Of a stretch of DNA of 64,000 bases, positions 14,649-24,516 are shown in pieces (within the stretch, counting starts at the first letter, position 1; each line of letters opens with the position of its first letter). The notes under the pieces were generated by a model. The model was given only the letters and a program-made list of their open reading frames with translations, was not told where the DNA came from and ran no database searches. Where the stretch lies: positions 422,984 to 486,983 of the forward strand of contig LNAC01000847.1 in assembly GCA_002007465.1 (NCBI GenBank), written 5' to 3'. Made by a program: the position numbers and the translations under genes. Source of the stretch: Ailurus styani (lineage: Eukaryota; Chordata; Mammalia; Carnivora; Ailuridae).

Positions 14649-15488
14649 GCACTAATAATGACTGCAGCCAGGATGCTGAGCATGAGATCAATCAATATAT
14701 AACAATCAATGTCATTTCTACACACAAAATATAAAACAATGAACAAAACAAAATGAAATTAAAAAATAATTCTAAGAGGATCAAAATACAAATTATTTAA
14801 TTATATTTACCAAAACTATAAAACATAGGTTCTGAAAACAGACCACTGCTGAATGAAATAAAAGAAGACCTAGATAAATGGAAAGAAAGCCCATGATTAT
14901 GAATTAAAAGGCTTATTATTAGGATAAAGCTACTCCCCAAATTTATCTACAGCTTCAGTACAATACCTATCAAAATCAGAGCAGATTTCTCTGCAAAAAT
15001 TGGCATACTGACTCTAAAATTCTTATGAAAAACTAAGAGACCCAGAATAGGCAAAACAGCTGTGAAAAATAAGAACAAAGATGGAAGAATCACATTTCCT
15101 GATGTCAAAACTTATTATGAAACAACAGTAATCAAGACGGTGTGGTACTGGCATAATAACACACATACAGACCAACAGAACAGAATTGACAGTCTAGATA
15201 GAACCCTTATTTTTATGTTCAATTGATTTTCTGACAAGGGTTCCAAAACAATTCTATAAAGAAAGAATAGTCTCCTTAAGAAATGATGTGATAACTGGAT
15301 ATGCATAAGCAAAAGGATGGAGTTGATCTCTATTTCATAGCATAAATAAAAATTAACTAACAATAGATTATAGATCTAAATGCTAGAGATAAATCTATAA
15401 AACTCTTAGAAGACAATATAGGAATAAATCTTCAAGACCTTGGATTAGGCAATGGTATTTAGACATAACAACAAAAGCACAAGCAACA

Positions 15489-15513
15489 ACACACACACAC
15501 ACACACACACACA
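15489..15513 (+). repeat. (AC)n microsatellite
   Basis: About 12 AC units within decayed L1 ORF2. Confidence 0.95.
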
Positions 15514-15842
15514 AAATAGGTGAACTGGATTTTATCAGAATTAAAAAATTTTGTGCTACAAAGAACACCACAAAGAAAGTTAAAAGGCAACCCACAGAAC
15601 AGGAAAAAATTATATATGGTAAGAAATTTTCATCTAAAATATATGAAGACTTATAACTCACTAATAAAAATACAACTTAAAAATGAACAATGGATTGTTA
15701 TGAACATTTCTCCAAAAATATACAAATGTCCAATAAGCATAAGAAGTGTTGTTAAACATTATTAGCTATCAGAGAAATGCTAGTTAAAATGAGGTACCAC
15801 TTCTTAAACTATTTGTCTGGCTACAGTGAAAGAGACATAATA

Positions 15843-16330
15843 ATCTATACAATTGAATATTATTCAGACATCAAAAAGAATGAAATCTTGCCATTTGCAA
15901 TAATGTGGATGGAGCTAGAGTACATTGCACTAAATGAAATAAGTCAGTCAGAGAAAGATACCATATGATTTCACTCACATATAGAATTTAAGAACTAAAA
16001 CAGATCTTAAAAAAGAAACAAAACAGATGAACAAAGGGGAAAAAGAAAAAAGAGAGAGAGGAAGGCAAACCATAAGAAACTCTTAACTACAGAGAACAAA
16101 CTGAGGGTTGATGGAGGGGAGGTGGGCAGAAGAGGGACTAAATGGGTTATGGGTATTATTAAGGTGGTCACTTGTTGAGATTAGCACAGGATCTTATATG
16201 TAAGTGATGAATCACTAAATTTCTATTCCTGAAACCAGTATTACACTGTATATCAACTAACTAGAATTTAGATAAAAACTTTAAAATTAAGAAAAATATG
16301 AAGAAAATTTTTTTAATTTTAAAAATAAAT
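15843..16330 (+). mobile_element. Younger, 5'-truncated carnivore L1 3' end nested in the old L1
   Basis: ORF2 C-terminus (YTIEYYSDIKKNEILPF, WMELEYIALNEISQSEKD) at about 15845-15968. The carnivore L1 3' UTR follows (ACAAACTGAGGGTTGATGGAG, GGTTATGGGTATTATTAAGG) and an A-rich end. It splits the older L1 between AGAGACATAATAA and AATAAAAAGTGTTGACAAG. Confidence 0.7.
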
Positions 16331-17097
16331 GATTTTTATGTAAAAAAGTACAATAAAAAGTGTTGACAAGATGTGGAGAAATTGGAACAATCATACCTAG
16401 CTTATGGGATTGAAAAATGGCTGAAAAATAGTTTGGCAATTGCTCACAAGGGTAAAAACAGTTACCCTATGATTCAGCAATTCCACTCTTTAGTGTACAC
16501 CCAAAAGAATTTGCAACATATGTCCATGTAAAACCTCATACATTAATGTTTAAAGCAGTGTACTCCTGGTAGCTAAAATGTAGAAACAACCTAAATGCCC
16601 ATCTCTGATGAAGAGCTAAAAATAGTGGTATATAATAATTAGACATTATTTAGAAATAAAAATAATGATATGTGCTATAACATAGCTGAACTTTGAAAAC
16701 ATTATTGCTCAGTGAAAGAAGCCATTCACAAAAGACCACAGGTTTTGTTTTCATATAGTGAAAATATCCAGAGAAGGCAAAAGTAAAGAAACAGAAGTAG
16801 TTGCCTGGGAGTCTGAGAAAAACTGGAAAATGGCTGTTAAGAGGGATATACAATGTCTTTTTGGGATGATAAACATATGCTCAATTTGACTGTGATTATG
16901 GTTGCACTTCTGAACATTTACTCACCATCACCGAATAGTACACTTTCCATTGGCCAATTGTATGGAATATGAATTTTATCTCAATAAACATGTTATATTT
17001 GTAAAAGTACATTTACAGGACTGGAAATTATATGGGGAATTTAATAAAGAAATATTTCAATAAGACTGGAGTAAGACTGCTTCCCTTGACTCAGGAG

Positions 17098-17655
17098 AAA
17101 AGATGCAGTAACCAAAACAGTATGATAGTGCAAAAAAAAAAGATAAACACATAGAAGAATAGAACAGGAAAAAAAACAAAACAGAAATAAACCTACAATT
17201 TTATGGTCAATGAATCTTCAACAAAGGTGGCAAGAATATATGAGAAAAAGGTTCTTCAACAAATGGGGTTGGAAAAACTGAATAGCCATATGCAAAGGAA
17301 TGAAACAGAAAAAAAAAAGGAATGAAACAGGACCATTTTCTTACACCATCCACAAAAATAAGCTCAAAAGGTGTTAAGGACCTAAATGTGAGACCTGAAA
17401 CCATAAAAATCATAGAAAAGAACACCGGAAATATTTTCTCTGACATCAGCCCTAATAACATCTTTTTAGATATATCCCCTAAAGCAAGGGAAGCAACAGC
17501 AAAAATAAACTAATGGACCTACCTCTAATATAAAGTTTCTGCACAGCAAAAGGAAACAACAAAACTAAAATCCAACCTACTGAATAGAAGAAAATATTTG
17601 CAACAGACATATCTGGTAAGGATTTGGTATCCAAAATATATAAAGAACTTACATG
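17098..17655 (+). mobile_element. L1 ORF2 C-terminal fragment
   Basis: Gives the segment before and through [22 protein letters not shown] and [22 protein letters not shown], then KFLHSKRKQQN-type sequence. It stops abruptly near 17655, where a different L1 begins at its endonuclease region. Carries a TSD-flanked poly(A)-only insertion at 17309-17315. Confidence 0.85.
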
Positions 17656-18027
17656 TCCAAGAAGAAGATGTAAAAGTTGCAAATATTTATGCCCCCAGAG
17701 GGGAGCACCCAAATATTTAAAACAGTTAATAACAAACATAAAGAAACTCATTGTTAATAATACAATAATCATAGGGGACTTTAATATCTCACTTATATTA
17801 ATCTACCGAATATCTAAGGAGAAAATCAACCAGGAAACAATGGCTTTGAATGACAAACTAGACCAGATGGACTTAACAGATATATTCAGAACATTTTATC
17901 CTAAAGCAGCAGAATATACATTCTCTTCAAGTGCATATGGAACATTCTCCACAACCGATCACATAATAGGTCACAAATCAGTCCTTAAGAAGTACAAAAA
18001 TATTGATATCATACCATGAATATTTCC

Positions 18028-18263
18028 TTTTTCTTTTTCGTATCTTTTTTTTTTTTTTGAGAGAGAAAGATGAGAGAAAGAGAGGGATTGTAGGTGAATG
18101 GAGAAGGGGAGAGGGGAAAGGAAGGGGAAAAGAGAGAATCTTAAGCAGGCTCCATGTGCAGCACAAAACCTGACATGGGGCTCAATTTCATGACCCTGAG
18201 ATCATGACCTAGGCTGAAATCAAGAGTCAAATGCCTAACTGGATGAGCCACCCAGATGCCCCC
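18028..18263 (-). mobile_element. SINEC, older copy inside L1 endonuclease region
   Basis: Poly(T), GA-rich body, GATCATGACCTAGGCTGAAAT and terminal CCACCCAGATGCCCC. Imperfect TSD CATGAATATTTCC (18015-18027) against CATGTAAATTTTC (18264-18276). L1 sequence resumes directly with TGATCAAAAC. Confidence 0.85.
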
Positions 18264-20216
18264 CATGTAAATTTTCTGATCAAAACATGAAGAAACATGA
18301 AGTCAACTACAAGAAACAATTTGGAAAGACCACAACATGCTCAAGGGAGGTTATTAAACAATATACTACTCAACAATGAATGGCTTAACTAGAAAATCAA
18401 AGAAAAAGTAGAAAAAAAAATACATGGAAATAAAACATAATGGTCCAAAATCTTTGGGATGCAGTAATAGTTCTAAGAGGGAAGTATAGAGCAATACAGG
18501 CCTACCTCAAGAAGCAAGAAAATTCTTAAACAAACAAATCAAACTTGCACTCAAAACAGCTAGAAAAAGAGCAACAAATGAAGCCTAAATCCAGAAGAAG
18601 AAGGGAAATATTGAAGATCAGAGCATAAATAAATGATACAGAAACTAAAAAACAAAAAGCAACAACAAAAATAATAGAGAACAGATCAATGAAACCAAGA
18701 GCTGTTTTTTTAAATCAATAAAATTGATAAAACCCCTAGCCAGATTTATCAAAAAGAAAAGATAAAGGACCTAATTAAATAAAATCACAAATGAGAGAGG
18801 AGAAATGAAAAACAACATCACAGAAATACAAACAATTATAAGGAATATTATGAAAATTTATATGTCCAACATTGGACAACCTAGAAGAAATGGACAAAAC
18901 ATATAAACTACCAAAACTAAAACAAGAAGAAATAGAAAACTTGAACATATCAATAACCAGCAAAGAAACCGAATCAGTAATAAAAAATCTCCCAACAAAC
19001 AAAAGTTCAGGGTCAGATGGCTTCACAGGGGTGTTCAACCAAGCACTTAAAGAAGAGTTAATACCTATTATTCTCAAACTATTTCAAAAAATAGAAATGG
19101 AATAAAACTGCCAAATTCATCCTATGAGGCCAACATTACCCTGATACCAAAACCAGACAAAGATTCTACTAAAAAAGAAAATTACAGGCCAATATCCCTA
19201 ATGGACATGTATCCAAAAATTCTCGGTAAAACAGCTAGTAAATCAAATCCAGCAGTACATTAAGAGAAACATTCACCACAATCGAGTGGAATTTATTCCT
19301 GTGCTGCAAGGGTGTTCAATATTTGTAAATAAATTAACAGAATACTCCACATTAATAAAAGAAAGCATAAGAACTATATAAAAAAATAAAAAATAAAAAA
19401 AAGAACTATATGATCCTTTCTGTAGATTCAGAAAAAGGATTTGACATGATAAAACATTCATTCATGATAAAAACTGTCAACAAAGTAAGGTTAGAGGGAA
19501 TACCTCAACATAATAATGACCTTATATGAAAAACCCAATAATCATCCTGGATTGGGAAAAGCTGAGAGCTTTTCTCATAGATGGTCAGGAACAACCACTC
19601 TCACCACCATCATTTAACATTTTTTGTTAAATACTGGATATCAATTTTTTGGATACTAGATAAACAACTTTTTGTTAAATAGTACTGGAAGTCCTAGCCT
19701 TAGCAATCAGACAACAGAAAGAAATAAAAGGCACCCAAACTGGCAAGAAAGAAGTCAAACTTTCACTATTTGTAGATGACATGATACTCATAAAGAAAAC
19801 CCAAAAGGCTCCACCAAAAAATTGTTAGAACTGATACATGAATCCAGTAATGTTACAAGATACAAAAATCAATGTACACAAATCCATTGCCTTTCTATAC
19901 ACCAGTAATGAAGCAGCGCAAAGAGAAATCAAGGAATCAATCCCATTTACAATTGCACCAAAAAACCTTAAGATATCTAAGGATTAAACCTAACTAAAGA
20001 GATAAAAGATCTGTACACTGAAAATTAAAATAAAAATGATGAAAGAAATTGAAGATGACACAAAAATGGAAAAAACATTTCATGGATTGGAAGAATAAAT
20101 ATTGTTAAAATATCTATACTACCGAAAGCAATCTACACATTTAATGCAATCCCTATCAAAATACCACCAGCATTTTTCACAGAGCTAGGACAAACAGTCT
20201 TAAAATTTGTATGGAA

Positions 20217-21331
20217 ATTGGAGACGTGTCTTGAAAGAAGTTGCTGTGGCCAATATGTGAAAATGAAGTTTTGGGACTTCATCAAGATAAAAAGTTTCTG
20301 TACATCAAAGGAAACAACCAACAAAACAAAGAGACAACCCACTGAATGGGAGAAGATATTTGCAAATGACACTACAGACAAAGGGCTGATATCCAAGATC
20401 TATAAAGAACTCCTCAAACTCGACACCCAAAAAACAGATAATCAAATCAAAAAATGGGCAGAAGACATGAAGAGACACTTCTCCAATGAAGACGTACAAA
20501 TGGCTAACAGACACATGAAAAAATGTTCATCGTTATTAGCCATCAAGGAAATTCAAATCAAAACCACATTGAGATAATAACTTATACCAGTTAGAAAGGC
20601 TAAAATTAACAAGGCAAGAAACAACAAATGTTGGAGAGGATGTGGAGAAAGGGGAACCCTCTTACACTGTTAGTGGAAATGGAAATGCAAGTTGGTGCAG
20701 TCACTTTGGAAAAGTATAGAGGTTCCTCAAAAAATTGAAAAAAGAGCTACCCTATGACCTGGCAATTGCACTACTGGGTATTTACCCCAAAGATACAGAT
20801 GTAGTGAAAAGAAGGGCCATATGCACCCCAATGTTCATAGCAGCAATATCCACAATAGCCAAACTGGACAGAACCGAAATGCTCTTCAACAAATGAATGG
20901 ATATGAAGATGTGGTCCATATATACAATGGGATATTACTCAGCCATTAGAAATGATGAATACCCAATTTTTGCATCAACATGGATGGGAATGGAGGAAGT
21001 TATGCTAAGTGAAATAAGTCAAGCGGAGAAAGTCAGTTATCATATCACTTACTTGTGGAACATAAGGAATAGCACGGAGGACATTAGGAGAAGGAAGGGA
21101 AAAAATGAAGGGGGGAATCGAAGGGGGAAATGAACCATGAGAGACTATGGATTCTGAGAAACAAACTGAGGGTTTTAGAGGGGAGGGGATTGGGGGGGGA
21201 TGGGTTGGCCTGGTGATGGGTATTAAGGAAGGCACATATTGCATGGAGCACTGGGTGATATACGTAAACAATGAGTCTTGGAACACATCAAAAATTAATG
21301 ACATACTGTATGGTGACTAACATAACAACAA
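20217..21331 (+). mobile_element. Young 5'-truncated carnivore L1 nested in L1
   Basis: Flanked by AAAATTTGTATGGAA (20202-20216) and AAAAATTGTATAGAA (21332-21346), an imperfect TSD that also restores host L1 continuity. Contains the ORF2 C-terminus with few defects ([50 protein letters not shown]; then MWSIYTMGYYSAIRNDE, WMGMEEVMLSEISQAEK). The 3' UTR is typical of carnivore L1 (GAAACAAACTGAGGGTTTTA, GATGGGTATTAAGGAAGGCA, CATGGAGCACTGGGTGATAT). Confidence 0.9.
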
Positions 21332-21650
21332 AAAAATTGTATAGAACCACAAAAGAGCCTGAAGAGCCAAAGCAATCTTGAAAAAAGGAAAGCAAAGCTG
21401 TAGCCATCACAATTCCAGACATCAAGCTATACTACAAAGCTGTAGTGATCAAGGAAATATGGTACTGGCACAAAAACAGACACACAGATCAATAGAACAG
21501 TATAGAAAACCCAGTAATGACCCACAACTATATGGTCAATTAATCTTTGATAAAGCAGGAAAGAATATCCAATGGGGCAAAAAAAAAGTCTCTTCAACAA
21601 ATGGTTTTGGGAAAACTGGACAGCAACATGCAGAAGAATGAAACTGGACC

Positions 21651-21853
21651 GGAGGCGCCTGGGTGGCTCAGTTGGTTAAGCATCTGCCTTCAGCTCACAT
21701 CATGATCCTGGGGTTCCAGGATGGAGCCCCGTGTCAGGCTCCCTGCTCAGTGGGGAGCCTGCTTTTCCCTCTCCCTCTGCTGCTCCCCTGTTTGTGCTCT
21801 CTCTTTCTGTCTCTGTCAAATAAATAGACAAATAAAATCTTAAAAAAAAGAAA
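21651..21853 (+). mobile_element. SINEC nested in L1, 11-bp TSD
   Basis: Head GGCGCCTGGGTGGCTCAGTT and A-rich tail. TSD GAAACTGGACC at 21640-21650 and 21854-21864. The host L1 ORF2 text reads through if the SINE and one TSD copy are ignored. Confidence 0.95.
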
Positions 21854-22699
21854 GAAACTGGACCACATTCTTACACCATACAAAAATACAATACAAAATA
21901 CATACAAAAATAAATTCAAAGCAAAAGGAAGAGCTAAAAATGAGACCTGAAACCGTTAAAATCTTAGAAGAGTACACAGCGGTAACCTCTTTAACATCAG
22001 CCATACCAAATTCTTACTAAATAGGTCTCATGAGTCAAGGAAAACAAAATAAAAAATAAACTATCAGGACTTCATCAAAATAAGTTTCTGCACAGAAGGA
22101 AACAATCAACAAAGCTAAAAGACAATCTACAGAATGAGAGAAGATATTTGCAAATGGCATATCTGATAAAGGGTTAGTTAGTATCCAAAATCTATAAAGA
22201 ACTTACAAATCTCAACACCCAAAAAAATGAATAATCCAGTTAAAAATGTGCAGAAGACACAAAGAGAAATTTATTTCCAAATACATCTAGATGGCCAACA
22301 GACACATGAAATGATGTTCAACATCACTCATGCAGCTAGAGAGTATTATGTTAAGTGAACTAAGTCAGTTGGAGAGATACAAATACCATATGATTTCACT
22401 CACACATGGAATTTAAGAAACACACTAGGAAAGGAATAGAGCGAGAGGGAAGCAAACCAAGAAACAGACTCTTAATTATAGGGAATAAACTGATGTTTAC
22501 CACAGAGGGGAGGTAGGTGGGGAGATGGGTTAAATTGGTGATGGGGATCAAGGACTGCACTTGTGATCACCAGGTGTTGTATGGAAAGTGTTGAATCACT
22601 AAACTGTATACCTAAAACTAATATTACACTATACATTCATTAACTGGAATTTTAATAAAAGCTTTACGTTTAAAAAAACACATCTTTGTAATATAACTT

Positions 22700-23490
22700 A
22701 AAATACTGAATGGTGATACCTCCAGCTTTATTCTTCTTTCTCAAGACTGCTTTGGTTATTTGGGGGTCTTTGTGATCCCATACAAATTTTAGAATTGTTC
22801 CAGCTCTATGAAAAATGCTGTTGGTATTTGAATAGGGATCACATTAAATATGTATATTGCTTTGGGCAGTATCAGCATTTTAACAATATTTCTTCTTCCA
22901 ATCCATGAGCATATAATGTCTTTCCATTTGTTTGTGTCATCTAGTTTCTTTCAGCAATGTTTTACAGTTTTCAGATTATAGGTCTTTCACTCCCTTCAGT
23001 TTATTCTAGGTATCTTATTATTTTTGGTGTAATTATAAATGGGAGTTTTTCCTAATTTGTCTACTCTGCTTCATTATTAGTGTATAGAGATTTAATGGAT
23101 TTCTGTATATTGAATTTGTATCCTTTGACTTTACTGAATTCATTTATCAGTTGTAATTTTTTGGTGGTGTGTAGAGCTTTCTATATATATAGTATCATGT
23201 CATCTGCAAATAGTGAAAGTTTCATTTCTTTCTTATCAATGTGGATGACTTTATTCCTTATTCTTGTCTGATTTCTGTGGCTAGGACTTCCAGTACTATG
23301 CTGAATAAAAGTGGTGAGGTGGACATCATTTCCTTTCTCCTGACCTTAGCGGAGAAGTTCTCAGTTTTTCTCCATTGAGTATGATGCTAGCTGTGGGTTT
23401 TTCATACAAGGTCTTTATTATGTTGAGGTATATTCCCTCTAAATGTACTTGTTGAGGGTTTTATCGTGAATGGATGTTGTACTCACAGTT
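22700..23490 (-). mobile_element. L1 ORF2 reverse-transcriptase fragment, minus strand
   Basis: On the minus strand it encodes RT-domain text: HKQVHLEGIYLNIIKTLYEKP-like near 23400-23470, SPLLFSIVLEVLATE near 23270-23310, LFADDMILYI-like near 23180-23210, then KLPFITPKIIRYLE-type sequence. The extreme end (AGGTATCACCATTCAG) matches the KAGGI block. Truncated at both ends; it abuts the plus-strand L1 tail-to-tail. Confidence 0.85.
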
Positions 23491-24370
23491 TGAACTTTTA
23501 GTTAATATTGAATACCTAGTCAACCAATGGTTCTTTTTCCTTCAAATTTAATAACGCTTAAGTGTCACCATGCATTTATTTAAAAATGCTAGTTTAGTAT
23601 GATAAAAGTAAACAGATACAGACTTATCTCCTTGGCCTTATTTTCTGTTTTTGAATAATTTTACTTAATAATAGTCACAATTACTAACTTTAAATTACCA
23701 GTCTATTCCTTAGAAAACATCCTTTGTTCCTGCTTAAGTCCATTGATCCCCTTGCTCAGCACCTGCAACTAAGCAGTTAATCATTGCTAGAGAAAATTTC
23801 AAAGTCATTGTCACTATTCTTTCCTCCTCTTACTTAGGAACATTTGACATGATTGATTAACAAATTTTTAATGACTGACACACTGTCTAAATGATCCAAT
23901 TGCACAATTAGAAGTCTCCTTGTAATATAACAACACTATCATGGGGAAAGAAATGTCAATTGTAGGTTACTTTTCAAGATATTTGGGGGGGTAGAACAGA
24001 AATATAATCTAATTAAACAACCAAGGATCTTTCCACAAGAACACTGATTATCTTATGAGCCCCAAATTGAGTTTCAAGATTGTACCTAAAAAGATGACAT
24101 AAGAAAGGAATACATGTTTAAAAAAATAAAATAAAAAATAAAACATTTAGAATTACACTTACGGCTCATGATTTGCTATAGTTGTCAAACTACAAGGCTT
24201 GATCTATCACAACACATCATTGACAATAAAACTGTCTAGTATTTCTTCAACAATCTCATGATTCCAAGTATAACTCTTACACCAAAATAAAATTAAAGGA
24301 GACTATAAATTTTTTTTTAAAAATTACTAAAAATTACTGCATATTTCTTAAATAAAATCTCAACAGAATT
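23491..24370. other. Intron 4 sequence, nothing recognised
   Basis: AT-rich apparently unique sequence without notable ORFs or repeats. Confidence 0.5.
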
Positions 24371-24516
24371 AAAGAAGGAAAGAGAAAAGAAGAGAAAGAG
24401 AAGGGAAGGGAAGGGAAGGGAAGGGAGGGGAGGGGAGGGAAAGGGAAGGGAAGGGAAAGGAAGGGAAGGGAAGGGAGGGGAAGGGAAGGGAAAGGAAGGG
24501 AAGGGAGAGGAAGGAA
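24371..24516 (+). repeat. Purine-only AAGGG/AAAGG/GAGGG microsatellite
   Basis: Uninterrupted purines on the plus strand, about 145 bp, mainly pentamers GGGAA with GGGGA and GGAAA variants. Open frames across it (SLPFP-type repeats) are simply repeat translation. Confidence 0.97.

Larger units (their letters stand above)
14145..17005 (+). mobile_element. Old L1 fragment (ORF2 C-terminal half and 3' end), interrupted twice
   Basis: RT-like sequence at 14145-14325 (a decayed LVDEVILYIENPK block at about 14268-14300) is followed by an LTR-like insert. ORF2 sequence then resumes at about 14690-15842, including [22 protein letters not shown] text at 15130-15180. A younger L1 end interrupts at about 15843-16345. 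The old 3' portion continues to about 17005 (GTGTTGACAAGATGTGGAG; TATTTAGAAATAAAAATAATG; CTCAATAAACATGTTAT). No intact frame. Confidence 0.75.
17656..22676 (+). mobile_element. 5'-truncated L1 (ORF2 from endonuclease to 3' end) hosting three insertions
   Basis: Opens in the endonuclease domain (VANIYAPRGEHPNI, then IGDFNISL, DQMDLTDIFRTFYPKA and a TTDHIIGHKS block at 17950-17980). The RT region follows: [15 protein letters not shown] near 19000, [19 protein letters not shown] near 19147-19198, and an intact FVDD catalytic tetrapeptide at 19769-19780. After a nested L1 (20217-21331) ORF2 resumes with the [23 protein letters not shown] block and ends in a 3' UTR with a final A-rich stretch at about 22676. 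Interrupted by two SINEs and many stops. Confidence 0.85.

Noticed and set aside
14450..14746. His-Thr repeat open frames
   Set aside because: Produced by the (TG)n run within a repeat.
17624..18019. 131-codon open frame with endonuclease-like text
   Set aside because: It is L1 ORF2 (IGDFNISL, DQMDLTDIF), preceded by unrelated L1 sequence; not a host gene.
20218..20577. 119-codon open frame
   Set aside because: C-terminal ORF2 of the nested young L1; the first residues come from the truncation point.
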